The position numbers and the translations under genes were made by a program. The notes below the pieces were generated by a model, which saw only the letters and a list, made by a program, of their open reading frames with translations, searched no databases and had not been told where the DNA came from. From Bacteroidales bacterium (GTDB lineage Bacteria > Bacteroidota > Bacteroidia > Bacteroidales > Paludibacteraceae), in the NCBI GenBank assembly GCA_004557405.1, contig SFDZ01000010.1, positions 1 to 60,904 of the forward strand: a stretch of DNA of 60,904 bases. The letters run 5' to 3'. Shown piece after piece: positions 16,811 to 28,757 of the stretch; the first letter of the stretch is position 1; the number at the start of each line of letters is the position of its first letter.

Positions 16811-17497
16811 ATGAACGTAACAAGTGCATGGATTATTTTTGGCGTTGTCGCCTTGTTGAGTTGGATTGTACAAATATCGCTCAACTCCAAATTCAAGAAA
16901 TATTCGCAAATTCCGCTGCCGAACGGCATGACAGGTGCCGATGTAGCCCGCAAAATGCTCCGCGACAACGGCATCACCAACGTAACGGTACAAGCCACCA
17001 ACGGTTTCCTCACCGACCACTACAATCCGACTAACTACACCGTGAATTTGAGCGAAAACGTATACAATTCGTGCAGCATTGCGGCCGCTGCCGTAGCCGC
17101 CCACGAATGCGGACACGCCGTGCAACACGCCTACGGCTACGCCCCGCTGAAAATGCGTTCGGCATTGGTGCCGATTATCAACTTCTCGGCAAAATTTGTG
17201 TCGTGGATTTTGTTGGGCGGCATGCTGATGCTCAACACCTTCCCGCAGGTGATGCTGATAGGCATCGTGCTGTTTGCACTCACTACGCTGTTCAGTTTTG
17301 TAACGCTACCGGTCGAAATAAACGCCAGCCAACGCGCTTTGGCATGGCTCAACGAGACCGGCATCACCAACTACGAAACACACCCGCAAGCCGAAGACGC
17401 GCTGCGGTCGGCCGCATACACATACGTTGTAGCCGCGCTCAGTTCGTTGGCCACACTCTTCTATTACATTATGATTTACTCCAGCCGCCGCGACTAA
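16811..17497 (+). CDS. YugP-type neutral zinc metallopeptidase
   Basis: 228 residues with membrane helices near 7-22, about 120-140 and 145-165, and one at the C-terminus. The zinc-binding HECGH motif (H98, E99, H102; AAHECGHAVQHA) defines the Zn-peptidase_2 / YugP family. The family is membrane-embedded, and its physiological substrate is unclear. It is followed by folA with a 33-bp gap. Confidence 0.88.
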   Translation: MNVTSAWIIFGVVALLSWIVQISLNSKFKKYSQIPLPNGMTGADVARKMLRDNGITNVTVQATNGFLTDHYNPTNYTVNLSENVYNSCSIAAAAVAAHECGHAVQHAYGYAPLKMRSALVPIINFSAKFVSWILLGGMLMLNTFPQVMLIGIVLFALTTLFSFVTLPVEINASQRALAWLNETGITNYETHPQAEDALRSAAYTYVVAALSSLATLFYYIMIYSSRRD

Positions 17498-17530
17498 ACA
17501 TTGATTGGCACACAAAACGACCAAGAAAAT

Positions 17531-18028
17531 ATGATATCCATCATCGTAGCAATAGCGCAAAACATGGCCATCGGCAAAAACAACGACTTGCTGTGGCATC
17601 TGCCGGCCGACCTCAAACATTTCAAACAACTGACATCGGGCAACACGGTCATCATGGGCGAACGCACATTTTTTTCGCTGCCGGTGCGCCCGTTGCCCAA
17701 ACGGCGCAACATTGTCATCACCGACAAGGCCGACCTGCAGTTAGCCGGTTGCGAGATGGCGCACAGCATCGACGAAGCACGCGCACTCTGCCGGCACGAC
17801 GACGAAAATTTCGTCATCGGTGGTGGTTCTATCTACCGACAGTTCATGGACTTGGCCGACACGCTCTACATCACTTGGGTGTATCGCGACTTCGATGCCG
17901 ACACGTTTTATCCCGCCATCGATGCGTCGGTGTGGGAACAGACCGAGTTATCGGAACGTATGTACGATGCTGCAGCCGACCTCGAATTTGCTTTTGCCAC
18001 TTACAAACGCCGTACGGCAAAACACTAA
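17531..18028 (+). CDS. folA: Dihydrofolate reductase
   Basis: 165 residues from ATG 17531 (MISIIVAIA). It reduces dihydrofolate to tetrahydrofolate with NADPH. Family motifs seen are AIGKNNDLLWHLPADLKHFK (about 13-32, substrate and cofactor site), the VIMGERTF segment with the conserved GR/GE turn, and the FVIGGGSIYRQF loop near 100. Length and order are normal. Confidence 0.93.
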   Translation: MISIIVAIAQNMAIGKNNDLLWHLPADLKHFKQLTSGNTVIMGERTFFSLPVRPLPKRRNIVITDKADLQLAGCEMAHSIDEARALCRHDDENFVIGGGSIYRQFMDLADTLYITWVYRDFDADTFYPAIDASVWEQTELSERMYDAAADLEFAFATYKRRTAKH

Positions 18029-18040
18029 AAAGACAGACGC

Positions 18041-18907
18041 ATGGCGAACAAAAAATCATCAAGCAAAACGCTTTGGCAAAAATTGCGCTTCCGTTACCGC
18101 GTGTCCATTCTGAACGAGAACACGCTCACCGAGACATTCCATATACGACTGTCGCGCTTATCGGTATTTCTCATCATCAGCGCTTTCGCCATCATTTCGT
18201 TTCTGTTGCTGTCGGTACTCATTTTCATCACGCCCATCAAACACTATTTGCCGGGCTATACCGATGCTACCATTCGCACCGACTTGGTCGAAGAGGTTTT
18301 GTTAGTCGATTCGCTGGCGCAACAGTTGGCATTGCAAGAGCAACAACTGACCGTCGTCAAGGAGATTGTGGCAGGCAACATCGTTGTCGATAGTCTGACA
18401 CCCGACTCGCTGACCATTACCGATTGGAAAACATTGGCATTGGACAAATCGCAACAAGAGAAAGAGTTTTGTGAGAGTTTCGAGCAAACCGAGCGCTACA
18501 ATCTCGGCTCCATAGTCATGCCACAAGAGGCTGTTGCACAGGTGTTTATCAAACCGGTCAAAGGCGTTGTAACACGCACGTTCGATCCCGAAAAACGTCA
18601 TTTTGGAGTTGATGTCGCCACGTCGGCCGACGAAGTCGTCATTGCCACACTCGACGGCACCATCGTAGCCACCGACTACTCGCTCGAAAACGGTTACACC
18701 ATCAGCATTCAGCACGCCAACGATTTCATATCCATTTACAAAAACTGCGAACGCATACTGAAAAACACCGGCGACCAAGTGCTTGCCGGCGATGCCGTCG
18801 GATTTGTGAGCAATGCCAGCCAGACACGCATTTCGAAACCATATCTGCATTTCGAAATATGGCAAAAAGGCACGCCCATCAACCCGACAGACTACATCAT
18901 TTTTTAG
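18041..18907 (+). CDS. M23/LytM-domain protein, catalytically degenerate
   Basis: 288 residues with a cytoplasmic tail, one membrane helix (about 40-65), a short coiled region (about 85-110) and a C-terminal LytM domain (about 175-285). The zinc ligands of LytM are kept: H187 and D191 (HFGVD) and H270 (YLHFEIW). However, the HxH motif reads Y268-L-H270, and the usual catalytic histidine of the YxH loop is missing (SIYKNCE). This pattern suggests a domain that binds zinc or peptidoglycan but may not cut, like LytM activators of amidases. It sits between folA and dxr. Confidence 0.82.
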   Translation: MANKKSSSKTLWQKLRFRYRVSILNENTLTETFHIRLSRLSVFLIISAFAIISFLLLSVLIFITPIKHYLPGYTDATIRTDLVEEVLLVDSLAQQLALQEQQLTVVKEIVAGNIVVDSLTPDSLTITDWKTLALDKSQQEKEFCESFEQTERYNLGSIVMPQEAVAQVFIKPVKGVVTRTFDPEKRHFGVDVATSADEVVIATLDGTIVATDYSLENGYTISIQHANDFISIYKNCERILKNTGDQVLAGDAVGFVSNASQTRISKPYLHFEIWQKGTPINPTDYIIF

Positions 18908-18917
18908 CGTTGACACT

Positions 18918-20081
18918 ATGAAAAAACAAAATCTTGCCATATTAGGTTCGACCGGCTCCATCGGCACACAAACCCTCGACGTGGTAGCAGCCAACCCCGA
19001 CCTGTTTGCCGTCTATGCCATCACGGCCAACAACAATGTCGATTTACTCATCAAACAGGCACGCACGTTCCACCCCGAAGCCGTAGTCGTGGCCAACGAG
19101 GCGCACTACAACACGCTGCGCGAAGCCTTGACCGACCTGCCCATCAAAGTGTTTGCCGGCAGCGATGCTGTGGCACAAGTGGCAGCACTGCCATCGGTCG
19201 ATACGGTTGTTACCGCCATGGTGGGCTACGCTGGCTTGAAACCCACCATCGAAGCCGTGAAAGCCGGCAAACGCATTGCTTTGGCCAACAAAGAGACGCT
19301 GGTAGTGGCCGGCGAACTTGTTACACGCCTTGTGCAACAACACCACGCTGCCATTCTGCCCGTCGATTCGGAGCATGGCGCCATTTTTCAGTGTTTGGTC
19401 GGCGAAAATGCCGACGAAGTCGAAAAAATCATCCTCACCGCTTCGGGCGGGCCATTCCGCAATAAATCGTGCGAAGAGTTGGCTTCGGTTACGGCAAAAG
19501 ATGCCCTTCGCCACCCAACTTGGCAGATGGGTGCAAAAATCACCATCGACTCGGCATCGCTCATGAACAAAGGATTCGAAGTCATCGAAGCAAAGTGGTT
19601 GTTCGGCCTGCGTCCCGAACAAATCGACGTAGTCATACATCCACAAAGCATCATACACTCGATGGTGCAATACCGCGACGGCAGCATCAAAGCACAACTC
19701 GGTGTGCCCGACATGCGCCTGCCAATAGAATATGCACTCACGTTCCCGCAACGGCGGCAAACCAACTTCGAGCGACTCGACTTTACGAAATGCTCACAAC
19801 TCACGTTCGAGCAGCCCGACCCCACGCGTTTTCGCAACCTCGCTTTAGCATTCGAAGCCATGCGACGCGGCGGCAACATGCCATGCGCGCTGAACGCCGC
19901 CAACGAGATAGCCGTCGATGCTTTCCTGCACGAGCGCATCGGATTCCTGCAAATGAGCAACCTCATCGAAACGGTTTTGGAGCGAACAACATTCATCGCT
20001 ACGCCATCGTACAACGACTATGTAGCCTGCGACACCGAAACCCGACAACTCGCTCGCGAACTCATAGCACACTATTCATAA
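18918..20081 (+). CDS. dxr: 1-deoxy-D-xylulose-5-phosphate reductoisomerase
   Basis: 387 residues from ATG 18918 (MKKQNLAILG). It catalyses the committed step of the MEP isoprenoid pathway, with NADPH. The nucleotide-binding GSTGSIG (about 10-16), the ANKETLVVAG loop, the LPVDSEHGAIFQ metal site and the IHPQSIIHSMV segment are all present. It lies 47 bp before rseP, a common neighbour. Confidence 0.95.
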   Translation: MKKQNLAILGSTGSIGTQTLDVVAANPDLFAVYAITANNNVDLLIKQARTFHPEAVVVANEAHYNTLREALTDLPIKVFAGSDAVAQVAALPSVDTVVTAMVGYAGLKPTIEAVKAGKRIALANKETLVVAGELVTRLVQQHHAAILPVDSEHGAIFQCLVGENADEVEKIILTASGGPFRNKSCEELASVTAKDALRHPTWQMGAKITIDSASLMNKGFEVIEAKWLFGLRPEQIDVVIHPQSIIHSMVQYRDGSIKAQLGVPDMRLPIEYALTFPQRRQTNFERLDFTKCSQLTFEQPDPTRFRNLALAFEAMRRGGNMPCALNAANEIAVDAFLHERIGFLQMSNLIETVLERTTFIATPSYNDYVACDTETRQLARELIAHYS

Positions 20082-20128
20082 AAACAAACTAACAAACCGA
20101 AAATCAAATAATTACAAATCAAAAAAAC

Positions 20129-21604
20129 ATGCTTATACAAACATTACAACTCATTTTAGCCTTGTCGTTGCTCGTCTTTGTGCACGAACTCGGGCACTTT
20201 GGCTTTGCACGTCTGTTCCATGTACGCGTCAACAAATTTTACCTCTTCTTCAATTGGAAATTCGCCATCGTGCGGTTCAAAAAGATCAACGGCAAATGGC
20301 AAGTGCGTTGGTTCGCTCCCAACCAACCGACCGAAGAGCCCGCCATCGACGAGAATGGCGAGCCTAAACTCAACGCCAAAGGCAAACCCATCATGGTGCC
20401 AATCGACCCCGAAAAACTGCCCGACAACGATTGGCGCCGCTACCCCGAGGCCACCGAATGGGGCATCGGGTGGATTCCGCTCGGCGGCTACTGCAGTATC
20501 GACGGCATGGTGGACGAGACAACCGACAGCGGGCAACTTGCCACAGAACCCAAACCGTGGGAATACCGCGCTCAGCCGGCGTGGAAACGCCTATTCATCA
20601 TCACCGGCGGTGTGCTGATGAACTTCATCACAGCATTCGTCATCTACACCGCCATACTCGGCTACTACGGCAAAGACGAACTGCCCGTGCAAAACGCCTA
20701 CCTCGGATTCGACTACTGCCAAACAGCACAAGACAACGGTTTCCGCAACGGCGACATCATCATCGCAATCGACAACGATACCGTGAAATATGCGCCGGAA
20801 GTAACCGAACGAATCATCATCGACGGACGACGCAATATCTTGCTGCGGCGCCACGGACGCGACACCACCATCGTGCTGCCCGAAGATTTTTCGCAACAAA
20901 TCATTGCAGCCGAAGAATCGCGTTTCTTCACACTGCGAATACCGTTTGTCATCGACCAAATAAGCAGCCATTCGCCAGCCGAAAAAGCCGGATTGCAAGC
21001 CGGCGACAGCATCATCGGCCTCAACGGACACGAAGCCGTCGCCTTCAGCGACATAGCACAAGCGCTCGACACCCTCGCCGGACAAACCGCCACCATCACC
21101 TATGTGCGCCAAGGCGACACACGCACCGACAGCATCGTCATCGGCGACGATGGCAAAATCGGCGTCATGTTGCGCGACAACACACCCTATTTCAAAACCG
21201 AACACACCGAATACGGATTTTTTGCCGCCATCCCTGCCGGTTGGAATCTGATGACCGACGTCCTCGGCAACTACGTCAAACAACTGCGATTCGTATTCAC
21301 CAAAGAAGGCGCCAAAAGCCTTGGCGGATTCGGCACCATCGGCAGTCTATTCCCATCGACTTGGGATTGGGCTACATTCTGGTCGATGTGCGCCTTCCTG
21401 TCAGTCATACTCGCCTTCATGAACATTCTGCCAATACCCGTGCTCGATGGCGGCTATGTACTATTCCTGCTGTTCGAAATGATTACCGGCCGCAAACCAA
21501 GCGACAAAGTGATGGATATACTGCTCAACATCGGATTTTTCCTGCTGCTGGCACTACTCATCGTCGCCAACGGCAACGATCTCATTCGCTGGCTGTTCAA
21601 ATAA
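20129..21604 (+). CDS. rseP: RseP-type site-2 protease
   Basis: 491 residues with four main membrane helices. The zinc motif HELGH lies at residues 19-23 in the first helix, and the third metal ligand is in PIPVLDGG near 435. A PDZ domain (about 270-350, with SPAEKAGLQAGDSIIGLNG) sits in the periplasmic loop. There is an extra charged insert after the first helix (about 60-110), as in Bacteroidota homologues. RseP cleaves anti-sigma factors and leftover signal peptides within the inner membrane. Confidence 0.92.
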   Translation: MLIQTLQLILALSLLVFVHELGHFGFARLFHVRVNKFYLFFNWKFAIVRFKKINGKWQVRWFAPNQPTEEPAIDENGEPKLNAKGKPIMVPIDPEKLPDNDWRRYPEATEWGIGWIPLGGYCSIDGMVDETTDSGQLATEPKPWEYRAQPAWKRLFIITGGVLMNFITAFVIYTAILGYYGKDELPVQNAYLGFDYCQTAQDNGFRNGDIIIAIDNDTVKYAPEVTERIIIDGRRNILLRRHGRDTTIVLPEDFSQQIIAAEESRFFTLRIPFVIDQISSHSPAEKAGLQAGDSIIGLNGHEAVAFSDIAQALDTLAGQTATITYVRQGDTRTDSIVIGDDGKIGVMLRDNTPYFKTEHTEYGFFAAIPAGWNLMTDVLGNYVKQLRFVFTKEGAKSLGGFGTIGSLFPSTWDWATFWSMCAFLSVILAFMNILPIPVLDGGYVLFLLFEMITGRKPSDKVMDILLNIGFFLLLALLIVANGNDLIRWLFK

Positions 21605-21628
21605 CGCAATTGGCACCCGACGACCACC

Positions 21629-21654
21629 GACAACCCGCTTTTTGGCGGGTTGTC
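21629..21654 (+). terminator. Hairpin after rseP
   Basis: A perfect 10-bp stem (GACAACCCGC with GCGGGTTGTC) and a 6-base loop lie 25 bp after the rseP stop. There is no T-run after it, so termination is probable but not certain. Confidence 0.55.
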
Positions 21655-21731
21655 GCATTACACAACAACAAAAAAACGCATCCGCCATGCAAAAAATGCA
21701 CAAAAATAGTGCTGATATTGCATAAAATTTG

Positions 21732-21739
21732 TATCTTTG
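21732..21739 (+). promoter_or_regulatory. Probable -7 box for secA
   Basis: TATCTTTG followed by C lies 57 bp before the secA start. The -33 element is not clear. Confidence 0.5.
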
Positions 21740-21796
21740 CAAATTGTGCAATCTTAACACAACCATTTCGTTTAACGCAAAAATAAACAACTGAAT

Positions 21797-25093
<3,297 letters not shown>

Positions 25094-25151
25094 TCACACA
25101 CCGAAAAAGGACGTTTTTACAAAAAACGAGCATCATTCACTCGATTTTGTT

Positions 25152-25191
25152 AAATTTAATCCGCTTTTTATACGAGCGGATTAAATTTTTT
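25152..25191 (+). terminator. Intrinsic terminator after secA
   Basis: A perfect 14-bp stem (AAATTTAATCCGCT with AGCGGATTAAATTT) and a 9-base loop run into T residues. This is a textbook terminator. Confidence 0.9.
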
Positions 25192-25224
25192 ATAAAAACA
25201 GTTGGTCATGTGCGAAAGTTTTAG

Positions 25225-25232
25225 TACTTTTG
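25225..25232 (+). promoter_or_regulatory. -7 box for rprX-rprY
   Basis: TACTTTTG followed by C, 16 bp before the rprX start. TTGG about 19 bp upstream is a partial -33 match. Confidence 0.5.
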
Positions 25233-25248
25233 CTGTCTCAAAACAGTC

Positions 25249-26748
25249 ATGAAAAAAATCTATCTGCGCATATTGCTATGTTTTATGGGTATCGCATTTG
25301 CAAGTTTGATGATAGTGCAAGTGCGTTATACCGAGCAGATACTGCAAGCAAACTTCGACCATTTCGACGAAGTGGTAACAAGCAGTATGGTGCATGTAGT
25401 ACGCCAAGTGAACGAAGAAGAAGTATCGACCTACCTCGCGAAAGCGATCAACGAACAAATCGGCACCGAGGCCACAGCCTACATATTGGACGAAACAGAC
25501 GAAATGCAACGGTTAGAAACGTCGATCCACAAACTCTCGTCGAAATGCTACATGCCCGACGTACAACCGATAGGCACCGACAATCGGTCGCTGTCGAAAG
25601 TACACGAAGCGCACAGCGAACGCTATCACCAATTCGTGCAGCAATCGCGAGAAATCATCAACAAAGTCATCGCCAAAATGCTAAACGATGCACCGCTGCT
25701 ACCCATCGCCGAACGCGTGGATTTTGCAGCCTTGGGCGAGCATCTGCAAACCGAACTTGTAAACAACAGCATCGACCTGTCGTTTGCCTACACCATAACC
25801 GAGAAAAACGGCAAAGTGGTCTATCGCAGCACGAGCGACAAAAGCGCCTACGTCGGCAAATGTTTCAGGCAACAACTATTCCCCGCCGACCCCGAAGGAC
25901 GCATCTATTTCTTCGATGTGTGGTTCCCCGAACGCGAACAATACAACATGTCGCAAACGTTCAGAATGCTGATGCCGCTACTGCTGCTCACCATTTTGAT
26001 ATTTACCACATTTGTGTTGGTCATCGTGTACATTTTCCGCCAAAAACGCCTGTCGGAAATCAAAACCGACTTCGTCAACAACATGACGCACGAACTGAAA
26101 ACACCCATTTCGTCCATATCGTTGGCAGGACAAATGCTGAACGACACAGCCATGAACACCAATCCTAAAATTATAACACAAGTATCGCACGTCATAGCCG
26201 ACGAGACGAAACGCCTCAGTTTCTTGGTCGAACGCGTACTGCAAATGTCAGTCTTCGAAAGTGGCCACGCCGGCATCGAATTTCAGGAAATCGACGTCAA
26301 CGAATTGTTGACCACCATCATCAACAATTTTTCGTTCAGAGTGAACAACACCAACGGCAAAATCATAGCGCAACTCAAAGCCACCAAAACTACCGTGTTG
26401 GCCGACGAGATGCACCTGACCAACGTATTCTACAACCTGATGGACAACGCCGTGAAATACCGTCGAGGCACGCTGATACTGACCATTTCGACCACCAACA
26501 ACGACAAAGGCCACCTGGTCATTTCCATCGAAGACAACGGTATCGGCATCGCCAAAGACCATCTGAAAAACATATTCGACAAATTCTACCGCGTGCCCAC
26601 AGGCAATGTGCACAACGTCAAAGGGTTCGGATTGGGATTGGCGTATGTGGCACGCATCATCAAACTACACCACGGCACCGTGCGCGCCGAAAGCGCCGTA
26701 AATATTGGCACAAAATTTGTTATCGAGTTGCCAACAACAAAGATGTAA
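25249..26748 (+). CDS. rprX: Sensor histidine kinase, RprX type
   Basis: 499 residues. There are two membrane helices (about 7-25 and 245-268) around a periplasmic sensor domain of roughly 215 residues. The kinase core has the H-box NNMTHELKTP with phospho-accepting H281, the N-box YNLMDNAVKY, and the ATP-lid motifs DNGIGI and GFGLGL. The partner response regulator starts 43 bp downstream and closely resembles RprY of Bacteroides. The signal is unknown. Confidence 0.88.
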   Translation: MKKIYLRILLCFMGIAFASLMIVQVRYTEQILQANFDHFDEVVTSSMVHVVRQVNEEEVSTYLAKAINEQIGTEATAYILDETDEMQRLETSIHKLSSKCYMPDVQPIGTDNRSLSKVHEAHSERYHQFVQQSREIINKVIAKMLNDAPLLPIAERVDFAALGEHLQTELVNNSIDLSFAYTITEKNGKVVYRSTSDKSAYVGKCFRQQLFPADPEGRIYFFDVWFPEREQYNMSQTFRMLMPLLLLTILIFTTFVLVIVYIFRQKRLSEIKTDFVNNMTHELKTPISSISLAGQMLNDTAMNTNPKIITQVSHVIADETKRLSFLVERVLQMSVFESGHAGIEFQEIDVNELLTTIINNFSFRVNNTNGKIIAQLKATKTTVLADEMHLTNVFYNLMDNAVKYRRGTLILTISTTNNDKGHLVISIEDNGIGIAKDHLKNIFDKFYRVPTGNVHNVKGFGLGLAYVARIIKLHHGTVRAESAVNIGTKFVIELPTTKM

Positions 26749-26791
26749 CAAACACCATTATTATAAACTTTAATTTTAACAATTTTGAATT

Positions 26792-27499
26792 ATGGCAAAT
26801 GTAAAAGTTCTTTTGTGCGAGGATGACGAAAACCTCGGAATGTTGCTCCGCGAGTATCTGCAAGCCAAGGAGTATGATGTCGATTTGATGCCCGATGGCG
26901 AAGAAGGCGCAAAAGCGTTCGCCGAAAATCGCTACGATTTGTGTATTCTTGACGTGATGATGCCTCAAAAAGACGGTTTCACACTCGCTCAGGAAATACG
27001 CCACCTCAACAGCCGCGTGCCGATTATATTCCTGACCGCCAAAACGTTGAAAGAAGATGTTTTGGCCGGATTCAAAATCGGTGCCGACGACTACATGACC
27101 AAACCTTTCAGCATGGAAGAGTTGCTGTTCCGCATCGAAGCCATTCTGCGCCGCACCAGCAACAAAAAGAACAAGGTGGGCAACAACTACAAATTTGGTC
27201 GTTACGAATTCGACACACAAAAACAGACCATCACCATCGATGGTGTATCGTCGCGTCTGACCACCAAAGAGTCGGAACTGCTCGGCTTGTTGGCACAAAA
27301 CATGAACAATGTGCTGGAACGCAACTTTGCGCTGAAAGCCATTTGGGTGGAAGACAACTACTTCAACGCCCGCAGCATGGATGTGTACATCACCAAACTG
27401 CGTAAAAAATTGGCCGACGACCCCGATGTTCAGATTCTGAACGTACACGGACGCGGTTACAAATTGGTCGCTCCCGAACAAAAAAGCGAACAACAATAA
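26792..27499 (+). CDS. rprY: OmpR-family response regulator, RprY type
   Basis: 235 residues. The receiver domain (1-120) has the acidic pair EDD near residue 11, phospho-acceptor D54 (ILDVMMP) and the conserved lysine in TKPFS. The C-terminal winged helix (about 135-230) contains the recognition region NYFNARSMDVYITKLRKKL. The sequence closely resembles RprY of Bacteroides fragilis, which binds many promoters in stress and metabolic genes. Confidence 0.9.
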   Translation: MANVKVLLCEDDENLGMLLREYLQAKEYDVDLMPDGEEGAKAFAENRYDLCILDVMMPQKDGFTLAQEIRHLNSRVPIIFLTAKTLKEDVLAGFKIGADDYMTKPFSMEELLFRIEAILRRTSNKKNKVGNNYKFGRYEFDTQKQTITIDGVSSRLTTKESELLGLLAQNMNNVLERNFALKAIWVEDNYFNARSMDVYITKLRKKLADDPDVQILNVHGRGYKLVAPEQKSEQQ

Positions 27500-27523
27500 C
27501 GACTCCGACAAACGCCGTTATCA

Positions 27524-27554
27524 AGCATCTCCACTCAGCGGAGATGCTTTTTTT
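27524..27554 (+). terminator. Intrinsic terminator after rprY
   Basis: A 9-bp stem (AGCATCTCC with GGAGATGCT) and a 7-base loop are followed by a run of T. It separates rprY from the convergent kinase gene. Confidence 0.9.
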
Positions 27555-27566
27555 TGCTGCATTACA

Positions 27567-28400
27567 TTAAGCGTGAAATTGTGCCAAACCCTCGATAGGC
27601 GATTGTGCTACCGCGCCCATAGTCAGGCGCATATCGGACAACGCATTGCACAAAAGCGGTTGAAAATGGTACGCCACCGAACCCACAAACGACACAGGCA
27701 ACGTTGCCGCTTGCGGATATTGCAACACATTGCGCCGCAAAAAATCGCAAAAACAACGATAAATCAAGTTGCGAATATAGTCGTATTCGTCGATATGCTG
27801 CGCCAAAAACGGCACGAAGTGCGCCAAATAGCGGTTTGGGAACGGACGACGATACACCTGTTCGACCACCTCGGGCGCCGTCAGGCAATATTCGTCGAAA
27901 AACAGGCGACACAGTGCCTCGGGCGCCTGATGTTTCAGACAATCGCCCACAAACTGTTTACCGATAGAGGCGCCACTACCCTCGTCGCCAAGTATAAAGC
28001 CGAGCGGCGACACGTTTTGCACAATCTGCGTGCCATCGTACAGTCCCGAATTGGAGCCGGTGCCCAAAATACAGGCGATGCCACGCGTGTGTTGCAACAG
28101 CGCACGCGCTGCCGCCATCAAGTCGGAATGCACCTGTACTTCGGCATGCGGGAACTCGATCTCGAGCAAGCGTTTCAACGCCGGAATTTTGTCGGCAGTG
28201 CAGCCGGCGCCGTAAAAGCAGAGGCGTTCGACATGGTCGGCCGATGCCCAATCGGCCGCTTCGGCCATTGTAGCGCGCATCTGCTCGTCGGTTTGGTAGT
28301 ACGGGTTGATGCCAAGCGTGGTGTGTGTAGTCCGTATCCGGCCATCGGCACAAGCCGCCCACAACGTTTTGGTAGATCCGCTGTCTGCTATCAATATCAT
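27567..28400 (-). CDS. BadF/BadG-type ATPase, probable N-acetylglucosamine kinase
   Basis: 277 residues with the ASKHA sugar-kinase fold: ADSGSTKT at residues 5-12 (phosphate 1), the GTGSNSGLY loop (about 113-121, phosphate 2), and LGDEGSGASIGK (about 136-147). The family includes N-acetylglucosamine kinases and activators of dehydratases; no iron-sulfur cysteines are seen, which favours the sugar kinase. It may feed amino-sugar recycling. The gene stands alone on the minus strand. Confidence 0.8.
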   Translation of the reverse strand: MILIADSGSTKTLWAACADGRIRTTHTTLGINPYYQTDEQMRATMAEAADWASADHVERLCFYGAGCTADKIPALKRLLEIEFPHAEVQVHSDLMAAARALLQHTRGIACILGTGSNSGLYDGTQIVQNVSPLGFILGDEGSGASIGKQFVGDCLKHQAPEALCRLFFDEYCLTAPEVVEQVYRRPFPNRYLAHFVPFLAQHIDEYDYIRNLIYRCFCDFLRRNVLQYPQAATLPVSFVGSVAYHFQPLLCNALSDMRLTMGAVAQSPIEGLAQFHA

Positions 28401-28428
28401 ATCGTTTTTTTTGTCTGTTTTCGGGGTA

Positions 28429-28436
28429 CAAAGTTA
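28429..28436 (-). promoter_or_regulatory. -7 box for the BadF-type kinase
   Basis: Minus-strand TAACTTTG about 29 bp before the start codon. No clear -33 element. Confidence 0.5.
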
Positions 28437-28538
28437 CAAATTAAAATGCAGATTCCCTATTTTTTGACACCGATTTGCGATAAAAACAGCCATTTTGTCG
28501 TTAAAAACGGCTGTTTCGCCGATTTTTCGATAAGAACA

Positions 28539-28672
28539 TTTGTCGGTTTCAAAAGTTATCCATATCTTTGCAGTGTACTTTAGCACACACACAAAAAGTA
28601 CACACAAAGTTTTTTTCATAACAAAATGGTTTTTAATGGGGGATACGGGCGCTGCGAAGCGCCCGTATCTTC
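28539..28672 (+). ncRNA. Candidate small RNA with its own promoter and terminator-like hairpin
   Basis: TTTG (28539-28542) lies 20 bp before TATCTTTG (28563-28570), so transcription should begin near 28577. About 65 bases later comes a perfect 12-bp stem (GATACGGGCGCT with AGCGCCCGTATC, 28642-28669) closed by a GCGA tetraloop and followed by TTCTT. The direction is opposite to both neighbouring genes. A 20-codon frame from ATG 28625 runs through the hairpin, so a tiny peptide is not excluded. Confidence 0.45.
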
Positions 28673-28703
28673 TTGTGTGTGTGTGTGAGCGCACGAGAGA
28701 GCG

Positions 28704-28734
28704 ACAAAAAAAGGCTTGCCGTTGCGGGCAAGCC
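28704..28734 (-). terminator. Intrinsic terminator of the lipoprotein gene
   Basis: On the minus strand, GGCTTGCC, a 6-base loop and GGCAAGCC are followed by seven T, 24 bases after the lipoprotein stop. Confidence 0.9.
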
Positions 28735-28757
28735 ATATTCTGCATAAGCGTGTATGC

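Larger units (their letters stand above)
28401..28757. other. Intergenic region with an orphan transcript candidate
   Basis: 357 bp between two minus-strand genes. It holds a minus promoter for the kinase gene, a plus-strand promoter with a strong hairpin behind it, and the minus-strand terminator of the lipoprotein gene. An additional 8-bp inverted repeat (AAACAGCC with GGCTGTTT) lies at 28484-28517. No convincing protein gene is seen; a 103-codon minus frame over this region has no recognisable features. Confidence 0.6.

Noticed and set aside
21629..21654. Hairpin considered as a riboswitch or leader of secA
   Set aside because: It lies upstream of the secA promoter box, so it belongs to the end of the rseP transcript.
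28434..28745. 103-codon minus-strand frame between the kinase and lipoprotein genes
   Set aside because: It runs through the terminator and the hairpin of this intergenic region and shows no protein-like composition.
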